64,000 nt of DNA from Dipteris shenzhenensis (Eukaryota > Polypodiophyta > Polypodiopsida > Gleicheniales): NCBI GenBank assembly GCA_047967505.1, contig CM106539.1, one strand, 5' to 3'. The notes below the pieces were generated by a model. That model searched no databases and was not told where the DNA came from. It was given only the letters and a program-made list of their open reading frames with translations. Below are positions 1 to 11,639 of this stretch, piece after piece; position 1 is the stretch's first letter, and the number at the start of each line of letters is the position of its first letter. Made by a program: the position numbers and the translations under genes.

Positions 1-700
1 GTCCCAACGGGGTGTGGGAGGATGGGCTGACTGAGAGGGAGAGGGGAGAGTGAAGCATAATGCGGCATAGTGTATGACACCTCGGAAGTAGGTGTCAAAA
101 GCTGTGTGAGAGCTGTAACAGGAGAAGAGGGAAAGGGAACAACAACCGGCGCCATGGGCATGAGTATGTCACTGATCGTAGATGTAGATGCAGCTGAGAC
201 TGGAACTAGAGCTAGGCCTGAAGCGGGGACTGAAGTCGAAGTAGAGATAGAGATAGAGGGAGCTGAGGTTGGAGCTGAAAACGAAACTGGCACTGTAGCG
301 GGAGTTGAGGTTGAGGTTGAGGTAGAGATAGATGCTGAAGAAGCTGAGGTGGCTCCTAATTTGCCTTGCTGTTTACCCCGAGTCCACTTCGGTTGTAACG
401 TGTGTTCACATCCTCCAAATTCAGTTGTGTCGTTTGCTTTTTGTTGTTGTTGTTATTTTCGTCTTTCTTGGCTTTGTCCCCCATTCTCTTGGGGTGCGGA
501 TGCAGATCGTAGTGTTAATGTTCAACTGAGAGCAGGAGCAGCAGTTCCCCCCCCATAATGGGAGGCACGTCCAGTGCAAGGTGGTGGAGAGGTAGTGCGG
601 AAGCCTGAAGTGGAGAGGCAGCCAAGAGGTGGAGAAGAAGGAGGCCCCTTACGAAAATGAGACCCCAAAAAAAGAAAAAGAAAAAAAAAAGGGTAGCGGG
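1..700. other. Low-complexity non-genic sequence
   Basis: No recognisable gene. Positions about 180-350 are built from short GAG/GTT/GAT repeats that, if translated on the plus strand, give a Glu/Val/Ile/Ala-rich string with no domain. About 666-690 is an A-rich tract. The open frame over 70-558 is best explained by the low-complexity repeat and is not called as a gene. Confidence 0.6.
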
Positions 701-1106
701 GATCGAAAGGGGGGGGGTGCGGTTAGCTGCAGCTGCAGCAGTGCCCAAGCGGGGGGGTATCGGGGGGGGGGGGTAGCGGAGGGCTGAGCGGGGGGTAGCG
801 GGGGGGCTGAGAGCGGGAGGGCTGAGCGGGGGGCTGAGCGAGGGCTGAGCGGGGGGCTGAGAGCGGGAGGGCTGAGCGGGGGGCTGAGAGCGGGAGGGCT
901 GAGCGAGGGCTGAGCGGGGGGGCTGAGAGCGGGAGGGCTGAGCGGGGGGCTGAGCGAGGGCTAAGAGCGGGGGGGGGGGGGCTGAGCGAGGGCTAAGAGC
1001 GGGGGGGGCTGAGCGGGGGACTGAGAGCGGGGGGGGCTGAGCAGGGGGGGCTGAGAGCGGGAGGGCTGAGCGGGGGGCTGAGAGCGGGGGGGGCTGAGCG
1101 GGAGTT
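700..1106. repeat. G-rich minisatellite (GGCTGAGCGGGGG type)
   Basis: About 400 bp made of variants of a 13-17-base G-rich unit, alternating GGCTGAGCGGGGG and CTGAGAGCGGGAGGG, with many runs of four to twelve G on the plus strand. Unit length and G-run length vary, as in a slippage-prone minisatellite. No coding signal. Dense G-runs could form G-quadruplexes (inference). Confidence 0.9.
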
Positions 1107-1115
1107 AGTTAAAAG

Positions 1116-1455
1116 ATGATGATTGGAGCGAGATTAAGGGCCGGTGGGACCAGATCCAGGGAGACTCCCACACTAGTCGGGAGCGGAGGAAGAGATTCTT
1201 ATGCACCTAGGACCAGTAGAACCTTTTCTTCTATCGCACGAGTTTCGAACTTCGTTGGGATTTCACACATCGTGTGTGACTGTTTGCCACTCATCTGCTT
1301 ATTCTGCCCTAACATGCTTGTATTTAGTGGTTTTGGTTTGTTGAGGGATAGTACCCCTAGGATGGCGTCTAGCTGCCTCCCCCCCTTTTGTACTTTCATA
1401 TTTTTTCATTTATTCTCAATAATATAATCAGGCCTACTTTTCATCACAAAAAAGG
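1116..1455 (+). other. Unidentified sequence, possibly a LINE-type 3' end
   Basis: Not coding by any recognised domain. A pyrimidine-rich stretch ending in ATAATATAATC and then a short A-run at 1448-1453 looks like the 3' tail of many plant LINEs. There is no ORF2 upstream to support this, so it is only a weak suggestion. Confidence 0.2.
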
Positions 1456-1917
1456 ATTAACATAGGGCTGTTGTACAAGTCTAGTGTTACGAGTCTGAAT
1501 TCTATGATTAATATGGTATGGTTTCCAAGTGGTTTCCAAGCAAGTGTATGCCATACATAGACCCAGATTTGCCTTGGTTTCTTTTCCTTAGAATAAACTG
1601 CAGTTGACTTAAGCTCATGATTAGGATTAACATGGGGTTGTTGTACGAGTCTGGTGTTACGAGTCTGAATTCTGTGATTTATATGGTATGGTTTCCAAGC
1701 AAGTGTATGCCATACAGACACCCATATTTGCCTTGGTTTCTTTCCCTTACAATAAACTATAGTAGACTTAAGATCATGATTAGGATGAACATAGGACTGC
1801 TGTACGAGTCTGGTATGGTTTCCAAGTGGTTTCCAAGCAAGTGTATGCCATACAGAGACCACATTTGCCTTGGTTTTTGTCAATTATAATAAAGTGCAGT
1901 TGACTTAAGATCATGAA
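1454..1917. repeat. Tandem repeat, ~160-bp unit, about 2.8 copies
   Basis: Three consecutive copies begin at about 1454, 1624 and 1784 with GGATTAACAT or GGATGAACAT. Each contains the shared GTGTATGCCATACA and TTGCCTTGGTTT motifs and ends near GACTTAAG(A/C)TCATGA. Copies differ by internal deletions: the first and third contain a duplicated GGTTTCCAAG and the third lacks part of the middle. No coding potential; frames across it simply reflect the repetition. Confidence 0.85.
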
Positions 1918-2888
1918 TGTGCTTGTCTGAATCCCTCTGGAAGTACAAGTCTATTTCTTTTCTATGCACAACAACTATGTCTCTCTTTACATGTATCTGT
2001 GTCTGTTTGAAAATATTATCCTATCTGTTTTACATGTATTCTGTGCCAAGAGTAATCAAGATACTTATTTCTCATGGATTGTTTCTTACCTTGATGTGCT
2101 ACAATACAAGATGCTCACCATGTCAGGGGATGTGATTGAATAGTTAACTCTCTTCATTTGCATACTCGGTTTGAAATTTTTTTTAAACTTTCTAATACTA
2201 TGCCTTATCATACGAGTGAACTAATGTTTTATCAAATAACTAAAGTAGATGGTTTTCTTACTCATGCTAGTAAGGTGGGATTATTGTTAATTGAAATTGA
2301 TCTTTTTACAAATATCATATACATCTAGCATTATAAGGAAGCACTCTTGCTCATGAATTACACTCATCAAGTGAACATTAATCTTGGTTTCTGAACTATG
2401 TTGTGAATTCCCTACACTGTCAAGCATGTTTGCATTACCTTGGTTCCATATAGGGGTTCAAATTCAGATTGAGGATCATGGACACACACACACAATGACG
2501 AAGCTGATTCATGACCTAGTGAAGGTAAAAATTGAAAACTTGAAATTTGACTTGAAGATAGAGATTGGACAACTTAAGTCAGAATTGATTAAATTTGAAG
2601 GATAAAACAAATCAGGAAGACGAGAAACAAGTGTCAAAATGGATAAATTGGCTTGCAAATTTGACAAAATGACAAGGGTCATAGGTTCCTCCCATGAAAG
2701 ACAATGTAGAGATGTACTAAATAAGAACATGCCATTCCTTGTAAGCAGATCTGAGTGGTTGATATCTTTTTGGACTCCTCAATCGAGAACCAAATGTGTG
2801 GTTATCACTCTTGAAGACCTCACAAGTTATCTCCAATTTTGAGGTGGGACTCTTCCTCCTAAGCTAGTTTAATCCTTTCTTAGTAACT

Positions 2889-3590
2889 AAATCTATGGCA
2901 AGATTTACCTCCGCAAAGGCAAGATACAACTTTATGGCTTCTCTCTCTACTAAGTCACGAACATCGAGCTTGATTGTTGTATGTCGAAGCAACTTATTCT
3001 CTTGCCTTGTGGACTATAAGAAAAATAATAATCCTCAATTTTTGTCCAAGATATTATTCATGGCCTCAAAATTTTAATCTGACATAAAGCACCCATTTAG
3101 TAGCATTCTAAAAGTTTGGCATAACATAAATTATACGTTTAGTAGCATCCCAAGACTCCTTCCAAATGTATAAAATGACATTCCAAAGCCTACTCTTACC
3201 TGTAGTAATGAGGAATGCCTCAATCATAGGCTTGATAAGATCAGTCTGATACACTACAAGTTCATTGCCTCTTGAAAGGTGACGAAGCATAAGATTACAA
3301 AACAATACAAATTCTTTTCAAAAGAATAATACTTAAGCATATTCACAATCTTGAGATGGTACAGCTCAAGCTAAGCCGTTTGTCCTTATCCTTATATAAA
3401 CATCTTGACACCAAATCCACATAAGTCTTCAAGATTTGCTTTTCAATTTTGATGGAGTCACGTCTCAAAGAGTCAATCACACATGTTCTCAGCCTGAAGA
3501 CCTCTGTGTCTACATAACAATACATTGCATGACATTTGATAAATGTTAAATGTCCCTACACTTTTTTCATATCCACATCTTTTACAAGAA
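2889..3590. other. Spacer between inverted-repeat arms
   Basis: About 700 bp, AT-rich, with stops in all frames and only short open stretches (up to ~65 codons). No domain was recognised. It may be the remnant interior of the inverted-repeat element. Confidence 0.5.
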
Positions 3591-4264
3591 ACTAAGAAAG
3601 GGTTAAACTAGCTTAGGAGGAAGAGTCTCACCTCGAAATTGAAGATAAGTTGTGAGGTTTTCGAGACTGTTAACCACACATTTGATTCTCGATTGAGGAG
3701 TCTAAAAAGATATCAAAGGCTCAGATATGCTTATAAGAAATGTCATGTTCCTATTTAGTACATCTCTACATTATCTTTCATGGGAAGAACCTATGACCCT
3801 TGTCGTTTTGTCAAATTTGCAGGTCAATTTATCCATTTTGACACTTGTTTCTCGTCTTCTCGATTTGTTTTGCCCTTCAAATTTGATCAATTATGACTTA
3901 ACTTGTCTGATCTCTGCCTTCAGGTCAGATTTCAAGTTTTTAATTTGTACCTTCACTAGGTCGTGAATAGCTTCGCCATTGTGTGTGTGTCCGTGACCCT
4001 CAATCTGAATTTGAACCCTGTATGGAACCAAGGCAATGCAAACATGCTTGACAGTGTAAGAAATTCACACCATAGTTCAAAAATCAAGATTAATGATCAC
4101 TCAATGATTGTAATTCATGAGCAAGAGTGCTTGCTTATAATGCTAGATCTATATAACATTTGTAAAAAGATCAGTTTCAATTAACAATAACCCCACCTTA
4201 CTAGCATGAGTTTAAAAACAATCTACTTTAGTTATTTGAGAAAACATTAGTTTACTCGTATGAC

Positions 4265-5792
4265 AAAATGAAAATGTTTAGACTTCACAAGCAGTTGTAG
4301 CTTGAATGAAGAGATTTTGGACTACCTTTTGATTAGCCTTCTCCTTTAGTGCTAGCCTTCATCATGGCTGAGTCTGCCCTTTACCTCCGGAGTGCCGACA
4401 GAAACTCAGTACGAAGACTTTGTATAAATTGATGCTCAAGTATGTGTGGGTGTGTGGATTTGTATGTGTGAGCATATTTTTATACTATGGTCCTACACTC
4501 ATTGTTGGGCGCTGATGACGTCAGTGGGGATGTCATAGTAGCTAGTCCCTGCTATGCTTGATGGAGTTTATGGTTTTCAACCTTGTGAGTGACTATCATG
4601 AGATTGAAACTGCACTATGTTGTGTTTTTAGGGGATGAGTTTGGGAATGTTCCTGGATTCATCTAGGTATATGCTTTTGTCGTATTAGCGGACATGCAAA
4701 TTTCACCTTGTGAAGTTTTCGTCCAAGTTGCGGCCTACTGGTATTGTGATAATTCTTTCTATCTTAATTGGTGCATTGCCCTATCAGCTAGATTTAGATT
4801 TAGATGCTCGTTGGGGAGAGACTAAAATGAAAATGTTTAGACTTTACAAGCAGTTGTAGCTTGAATGAAGAGATTTTGGACTACCTTTTGATTAGCCTTC
4901 TCCTTTAGTGCTAGCCTTCATCATGGCTGAGTCTGCCCTTCACCTTCGGAGTGCCGACAGAAACTCAGTACGAAGACTTTGTATAAATTGATGCTCAAGT
5001 ATGTGTGGGTGTGTGGATTTGTATGTGTGAGAGCATATTTTTATACTATGGTCTACACCCACTGTTGGGCGCTGATGACGTCAGTGGGGATGTCATAGTA
5101 GCTAGTCCCTGCTATGCATGATGGAGTTTATGGTTTTCAACCTTGTGAGTGACTATCATGAGATTGAAACTGCACTATGTTGTGTTTTTAGAGGATGAGT
5201 TTGGGAATGTTCCTGGATTCATCTAGGTATATGCTTCTGTCGTATTAGCGGACATGCAAATTTCACCTTGTAAAGTTTTCGTCCAAGTTACGGCCTGTTG
5301 GTATTGTGATAATTCTTTCTATCTTAATTGGTGCGTTGCCCTATCAGCTAGATTTAGATTTAGATGCTTGTTGGGGAGAGACTAAAATGAAAATGTTTGG
5401 ACTTCACAAGCAGTTGTAGCTTGAATGAAGAGATTTTAGACTACCTTTTGATTAGCCTTCTCCTTTAGTGCTAGCCTTCATCATGGCTGAGTCTGCCCTT
5501 CACCTTCGGAGTGCCGACAAAAACTCAGTACGAAGACTTTGTATAAATTGATGCTCAAGTATGTGTGGGTGTGTGGATTTGTATGTGTGAGAGCATATTT
5601 TTATACTATGGTCTACACCCACTGTTGGGCGCTGATGACGTCAGTGAGGATGTCATAGTAGCTAGTCCCTGCTATGCATGATGGAGTTTATGGTTTTCAA
5701 TCTTGTGAGTGACTATCATGAGATTGAAACTGCACTATGTTGTGTTTTTAGAGGATGAGTTTGGGAATGTTCCTGGATTCATCTAGGTATAT
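4265..5792 (+). mobile_element. 560-bp-period array, tandem TRIM-like candidate
   Basis: Two full copies (4265-4823 and 4824-5383) and one partial copy (5384-5792) of a ~560-bp unit, nearly identical. The array interrupts the right arm of the inverted-repeat element and is flanked by an 11-bp direct repeat ACTCGTATGAC (4254-4264 and 5793-5803). The last copy stops after ~409 bp, so the array reads as terminal repeat (409) - internal (150) - terminal repeat - internal - terminal repeat, as in tandem TRIM retroelements. A purine tract TTGGGGAGAG precedes copies two and three, like a polypurine tract. No canonical tRNA-Met primer site is visible after the 409-bp part, and an 11-bp duplication is long for an LTR element. 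Each copy carries the perfect palindrome TGACGTCA. Confidence 0.6.
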
Positions 5793-5874
5793 ACTCGTAT
5801 GACAAGGCATAGTATTACAAAGTTTAAAAAAAATTTCAAACCGAGTATGCAAATAAAGAGAGTTAACTATTCAA

Positions 5875-6350
5875 TTGCATCACCTAGGGTTGACGTCGGA
5901 AGTTGAAAAGAGTATTAAAGATTTACCGCAACAAGCTGTGGCTAAGGAAGAAAAGCCTTTAGAAGTTAAAGAATCTCCTAAGGTAAGTAGTGCTACTGCA
6001 AATTCCCTTAAAGCTCAACAAGGTGTGATGCCAAAGGAGACTCTTAAGATTTTGTCTAAAAATCAATTTGAGGCTCTTCCCAATGAAGACTCCTGGGATA
6101 GTGAAGTGGAGGGTGAAGATGTTTTTTTAAACATTCCAACTAGATGACCAGATTGATATTTTGCATCAAGAGGAGGATGAAGGTAGTGAGGAGCTCTCGT
6201 ATCACAGAGACGAGGCAGAGGTAGGGGAACTAGGTCGCCTCTGCAAGCTCTCTCTGGGAGAGATCTCAATCTCAAGGGTAGAAATGCCAAGCAAGGGTCT
6301 TTCAAGAAGAAAGCTAAAACTATCACAGATATAGATGGTGAATAAAAAGG
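5875..6350 (+). pseudogene. Unrecognised coding remnant, possibly LINE ORF1-like
   Basis: An open frame at 5875-6147 encodes a hydrophilic Lys/Glu-rich segment containing KNQFEALPNE, which resembles the N-F-x-x-L motif common near the end of plant LINE ORF1 proteins. After a probable frameshift, the sequence to 6344 encodes a basic RGRGRG-containing tail. A following short stretch resembles the opening of LINE ORF2 but is quickly lost. It begins exactly where the inverted-repeat element ends. Identification is weak. Confidence 0.25.
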
Positions 6351-6389
6351 TTGAATTCTCCTTACTAAGTATCAATGTGTAAAACCTAA

Positions 6390-7846
6390 GGTTTTACTGA
6401 TAAAAATCCCTTCAAGAGCAACATGGCTACCTCAGTGCTAGACAGAGACACACGTTATTGGCACTTTAAGGACCAGCTATACAAGACTGTCACCGAGGAG
6501 AAAGACGTACCAAGGAGAAAGATGTACCTGGAGGTAAATTTACAAATGTAAGTCACCTGTCCAGTGGAGTAACGAATGCAAGTACTCAAAGCACCACGAA
6601 CGTATCGCATAACTCATTTCAAAGCCACAGTGTGGAGGCTGTGAGGTGCAGAGAAGTAATAGGTAATGACGAATGTGAGATCAAGTCTAGTGGTGAGCAT
6701 GGCAAATGTCAAGCCACCAGAAACTCTCGGTAGGGAAAATCATGAATAAGATCATAGACGAAGGAAAAAGAGGCAATGTAACCATGGGAGATGACACAAG
6801 TTTACAATCAATGAAGCCCCACTGCTCAAGAAAATAGGAAAGATACTTCACAAAAGTCAGGAGACTAATGGAGCTACATTCTCAAAAAATGAGTGGCTAC
6901 ACCAAGATCTTCCATAAGGAAGGCAGCTTGTAAGGTACGTTTGGTTTTAAGGATGAGGTCATTGCAAAGAGAGCAGAGCAGTAAGTCGTCAACATAAATG
7001 GACACCAAGCAAGAGCTACCATCAAAGTTTGGCAACCAAACAAATACTAGGGTTGGTGCCAAGTCAGACAAAACCATGGGAAAGAAAGAAAATGATCAAG
7101 CTTTTTGTACCATCCCGACATGATTGCTTGAGCCAATAGGTTGCCTTGTGAAGCTCGCAATGAGATGTTCCTGAACCAAATGTCATAAACCGGTGGGCTC
7201 TTGCAGATATAAATCCTTGGCAGTATCCCTGTAAAGAAAAGCGGTAGTCACATCCATATGATGGACTTGCCATCCTCGCAGCACTGAAAAAGCCCGTAAA
7301 CCTCGAACTGAAGAAATCCAAGCAACAAGAGCAAATGTTAACCACGTTGATTGAAGCCCTTTACAACGAGCCGTGCCTTGTACCGTGCCACACTCCCATC
7401 TTCATTTCGTTTAAACCTTAAAAACCCACTTCCTTACGCCTAAGAGGAAGAGCGTTAAGGGTCGGGTTTGATTATCATAGATGGGCTTCTTCTTTTTTCT
7501 AAACAAAAAAACTTTCTATTAATGCTTTAAAAACACCATACAAATCAGCTTCGGAAGAGAGCGAATAATATTAAATCAAAAGAAAAGTTGGTTGTCATAA
7601 AGAAAGTAACTGAGAATCCAACTCACTGCCTAGGGAATCTCCGGAACAAGGGCTAACAACCATGGTGGGGACATCTAACTAATGCCTCAACCGGTAAAAG
7701 TGTAGAAAATGTTGCACGCCGAGCCTTGTAGAAACACTTCCGTCTTTTGGCACTCGCTTTCGATCTTGGAATCCCGCACTCCCAGATGGCCCAGAGCGTA
7801 TTGATAACATCCTGGCAAATGTCAAAGAAAGTGGTTGGTGGAGGGA
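6390..7846 (-). pseudogene. Ty1/copia pol remnant: reverse transcriptase and RNase H
   Basis: Minus-strand frames, broken by many stops and shifts, give copia-type RT landmarks in order. A GSVARYKARLVVKGFNQ-like block lies near 7345-7420 (interrupted). The catalytic YVDDLLL is at ~6970-6990, followed by MEDLGVATHFL at ~6880-6910. Further downstream, RYVRGALSTCIRYSTG (~6580-6630) and SLSSTEVA (~6430-6460) are RNase H-end motifs. The order RT then RNase H on the minus strand continues the integrase remnant at 10944-11330, from which it is separated by the hAT insertion. Non-functional. Confidence 0.8.
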
Positions 7847-7854
7847 CCTGCTAG

Positions 7855-10800
7855 CATAGTTACGTTGAAACGCTGAAACGACACAACTAAGGCTTGAAAC
7901 AGCGTTTCCCCCGTGCCAGACCCCCTGAAACGCGAAACGCAAACCAAAACGGCGATCCGAAACATCGAAACGACATCTGAAATGTCGTTTCAGACTCGAA
8001 ATGCGCCGTTTTCGATGCCGTTTTGGGCGTGACCTATAAATAGGGCAAAACATTTAAAAAATGCCACGCGCCTGGTCACATTTTTCTGCTCGCCTGCGTG
8101 CTGCTCTCCCCCATGATTTCTTGGCCCGCCTGGTTCTCTCCCGAGTCCCGAGTCCCAACCCTACAAGTGGCTGCTCTTTTGGACACCCGGCTTTGGTGAG
8201 CACATTTCCTTTCTCTATGCTTCTCTTGCCATAAACATTTTGCTGTTTTTTGGCTGCAACCATTGATTCTTGGCCTTTCCCTTTGAAATTTGATCTATTG
8301 CAGCTTGTACAAGTGCTCTTTTTGCTCATGGATATGGCTTCACAAAGCGTTGTCCCTCAGCAAGAGAAGGAGTTCACCCAATCGGATTATTGGTGGAGCC
8401 AAGTTGATTTGGTAGGCAAGTATGACTCCAAGAAAGGAGGAGCTCGCAAGTTTAGATGCAGATGGTGTGGATTGGAGCGAGGAGGGAACCTTGATAGGGT
8501 CAAATGTCATCTTCTTGGCATTAAGGATGGGGGGATTGGGCTATGCTCCGTAATCTCACCACAAGAGAAAGAAAGGTTGCAAAGAGAGGTTGAAGTATTT
8601 CCCACTACAAAAACGGCAAAGACAATGGCTTCCATTGGTGTAGGAGCTTCTTCAGGTGCTCATGCAGCACGTGTTGAGCAGGCCACTGCATTTCAGAGTC
8701 CTCTTCCCTCTGCTACTATGGCTTCTTCTTCTGCGAGTGCACATGGAGCTCCTGCTAATATTCCTGCTACATCTCGGTCTACTTCACATAGGCAGGGCAG
8801 TCTTTACACATCATGGCATCCGCAAAGGAAGGCACAAGTAGATGCAGCTATGGCCCGATTTTTTTACTCCAATGGGATTAGCTTCAATGTTGCTAGATCA
8901 CCCTAGTTCAAAGAGATGGTGTCAGATATCAAAACATTTGGATCCACATATACCCCTCCCACATTTGATGCTTTGAGGGGCAAGCTTCTAGAGGATGAGG
9001 TGGTGGCAGTTAAGCAAGCTATTGAACCTGTGAAAGAGAAATGGGTAAAGTATGGAGTAAGTTTGGTTGCAAATGGATGGAGTGATGTGCGAAGTCACTC
9101 ACGAGAGGGTATCCTTGCATATTGTAGGGGATCTGCACTCTACATACACTCCATAGAGTGTGGAGTGCAACAAAAAACACCACCTATATTGATGCAAATG
9201 TGGGCAGAGGCAGTGGAATATGTGGGGCCGTCTAATGTTTTGCATTTTGTTTCAGATGGGAAAATACCAATAAGGTAGCATGTCCATTATTGGAGCAAAA
9301 GTATCCTCATATCCAGTGGAGTGCTTGTGTAGCACATTGCTTAAATAATTTATTGAAAGACATTGGCAAATTGGATTGGGTCAAGAATGTTATTGACAAT
9401 GGAAAAGAGGTGGTTAACTTCATCACACGACATGATTTTTCTCTTGCTTTGTACCGTAAATTTGCCAACAAGGAGCTTTTGAAGTATGCAGAGACAAGAT
9501 TTGCATACAACTTTTTGATGCTTCGCAGGCTCCTTGAAATGAGACCTGCACTGAAACAAGTTGTGGCAAGCCCAGAGTGGGATGCATGGCCCACTTCTAG
9601 GCAGGCTTTTGGAATTTATTGTTATGAATCGTGCATAGGCAGTGATGAATTTTGGGCTGATGCATCTCATATTGTTGATCTATGTGTGCCTATTGTGAAG
9701 CTGCTTAACCGAGTTGATGGAGATATGCCTTTTCTTGGTAAGGTGTATGAGGGGATGGATCGGATGATTGAGAATATCAGAGAAATAGAAAAGGATCCCC
9801 AAAGGTTGAGAGAATTGGAAGAGTTGGCTGTGAGCAGATGGAATCAATATTACCCTCCCATGCATGCAGCTGCCTTTGTGTTGGACCCGGAGTTTCAACA
9901 CAAGGCAAGTGCACAACAGAGTGATGCAGAGGTTGTTCGTGGTTGGAACCTCACTCTTTAGAAGATGGTGCCAACTCCTGATGGACGGCGGAGGATAAAA
10001 GACCAGCTTGCCAATTATCGCAATAAGGAAGGCATGTATGGATGGCCAGATGCACAGTATGATAGGTAATATTAACTCATTTTAATTTTCAGATTTTAGG
10101 AACTTGTAATTTGTTATTTAGTACAAATTTAGAAATCTGAAATTTATGAGTTTTGGAATTTCAAATTTCGAGTTGGGACTGTTACATGGTGGGAGGATTA
10201 TGGAGCTGATTCCCCCGAGTTGCAAAAGCTTGCCATCCGCATTCTAAGCCAAGCTTGCACCTCCTCTTCTTGTGAGCATTTGTGGAGTAGCTTTGCCCAT
10301 ATCCACGCAAAGAAGAGAAATCGTCTGCGAACGCAGCGGGCCAATGATCTTGTCTTTGTTAATGCAAACTTGCGTTTGCTTAACAAGATGAGACACGAGT
10401 ATACGCATGACAAATATATTGGATTTCATAGCTCAGATGATGCCCACTCACCTGATGATGATGATTTGTTAGTAGAGGAGAATGATGATGAGGAGGAGGA
10501 GGAGGAAGAGGTTGAGTCTCAGGATGAGAATAAGCTTATTATTTGATCATATCATCCTCGATGTAGCCTTTTTTAGGCTTCAGCTTTCTTTTTGTTACTA
10601 TGACATTTGGGCTTTGAAAGCTGAATTACCATTTATGAATCATGATTGGTTTCTTAAATATCATGAATCATGAATCATTTTTCCATTTTGTAACTTGTTA
10701 TAGGATTTATAAATTACCCCACCTTGCGTAATTGAAATTTGCATTGTGTGATTGGTTGAACAATGAAACTTGAATCTTCAAAGTTCAAAGTTACAATCAA

Positions 10801-10935
10801 TATTAATGGTACTAGTAAACCCCCTTGATGACGTGGCATTTTCTCGTTTCACCCCCTCTCAAAAATCCCAAAATGTTTCCATTTCCGTTTTCATTTCTGT
10901 TTCCCGTTTCCGTTTCCCCGTTTCCCGTAACTCTA
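7855..10935 (+). mobile_element. hAT DNA transposon with TIRs and 8-bp TSD
   Basis: The 3081-bp element is bounded by imperfect terminal inverted repeats. The left end reads CATAGTTACGTTGAAACG and the reverse complement of the right end reads TAGAGTTACGGGAAACGG; both continue with another GAAACG. It is flanked on both sides by the 8-bp direct repeat CCTGCTAG (7847-7854 and 10936-10943), the TSD length expected for hAT. Subterminal regions are rich in GAAACG and its complement CGTTTC, a possible transposase-binding repeat. It carries a broken hAT transposase gene on the plus strand and is inserted between the integrase and RT parts of a minus-strand copia element. Confidence 0.92.
8328..10546 (+). 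pseudogene. hAT transposase, disrupted
   Basis: Translation from the ATG at 8328 gives an N-terminal BED-type zinc finger (CRWC near 8457-8468, with HLLGI near 8509-8523), then a Ser/Ala-rich linker. A DUF659-like catalytic segment (ANGWSD near 9071-9088, FVSDG near 9247-9261) and the CVAHCLNNLLKDI block at ~9325-9363 follow. The C-terminal hAT dimerisation region is at ~10180-10390 (CEHLWSSFAHIHAKKRNRL) and an acidic tail ends at 10546. Breaks: an in-frame TAG at ~8906 where related sequence at 22290 has a Tyr codon; a frameshift at ~9260-9290; a TAG at 9959. A GTAATA at ~10066 could be a donor splice site before the last segment. Autonomous function is lost. Confidence 0.85.
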
Positions 10936-10943
10936 CCTGCTAG

Positions 10944-11560
10944 CCTCCCATCACCAAGCTGCAAACAAGCCACCCAGATGTTCTAAGTGATAATGTTGGC
11001 TGCCGTCTCCAATGTCAAAAATTGGCAAAGACATCAGACTTTACCTTCAAAGGATACACCGAGACACCCCTTGAAAAATCATCAAAGAATGTCAAAAAGA
11101 ACTAGTGGCCTCCCAATGCTTGTTTTCACATAGGCCCACAAACATCACTATGTGCAAGCTGTAATTTTTGAACAGCCTTAATAGCCCCTTCCTTTTTGAA
11201 AGAGTGCCTGTGCATCTTCCCAAGAGACTACCATAATTCCTGTGCATCTTCCCAAGAGTGCATCCCTCACACACGCTTTGGAGGAGTGTATAAATATGGC
11301 AATCATTTTAGTGCCAAGAGACTACCATAATTCAAATGCCCAAACTTGCCATGCCATAACTCTGCATCTTACATAGCAAAGGCAGAACTACCAATCCATC
11401 ACGAGCATTGAGATTACCCCTCGTATGCATCAAGACAATACAATCGATGAGACAGTGCTTGTCATATCTGTCACGTGCCATGCATTTTGTGCCCTCAAAA
11501 GTGACGTCCAAACCTCTCACAGCAAAAGATGCTTGTTTGGGTGAGACTAAAATGAAAGCC
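10944..11560 (-). pseudogene. Ty1/copia remnant: GAG-pre-integrase and integrase start
   Basis: Reading the minus strand, TFEGTKCMARDR lies at ~11460-11500. The pre-integrase zinc motif VCEGCTLGKMHR follows at ~11240-11275, then KLQLAHSDVCGPM at ~11135-11175 (containing the first catalytic Asp of the integrase core), then FLTFFDDFSRG at ~11060-11100. The frame is broken, including a short local duplication of CCAAGAGACTACCATAATTC around 11220 and 11316. With the RT remnant at 6390-7846 it forms one copia element split by the hAT insertion. Confidence 0.8.
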
Positions 11561-11639
11561 TATGCATGTGTAAACATGCTCATAGTCTACAAAGGGGAAA
11601 CCCCATCATTTGCCTTTATCTTGAGAATCTATTGCCCAT

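Larger units (their letters stand above)
2130..5877. mobile_element. Long inverted-repeat (foldback-like) element
   Basis: Sequence from about 2130 to 2888 reappears in reverse complement from about 3590 to 4264, and after an insertion continues at 5804-5877. Shared blocks include GAATAGTTAACTCTCTT with GCATACTCGGTTTGAAATT near the outer ends, and CTTCCTCCTAAGCTAGTTTAA near the inner ends. Arms are ~750 bp, diverged by scattered substitutions and indels, with a ~700-bp spacer. No transposase was recognised. It could be a non-autonomous DNA transposon with long TIRs or a decayed inverted duplication. The outer target duplication was not resolved. Confidence 0.7.

Noticed and set aside
70-558. 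Glu/Val-rich plus-strand open frame as a host gene
   Set aside because: Built from short tandem triplet/hexamer repeats, no domain, and followed by low-complexity DNA.
700-1106. CRISPR-like array
   Set aside because: No unique spacers between fixed repeats; variable G-rich minisatellite in a plant sequence.
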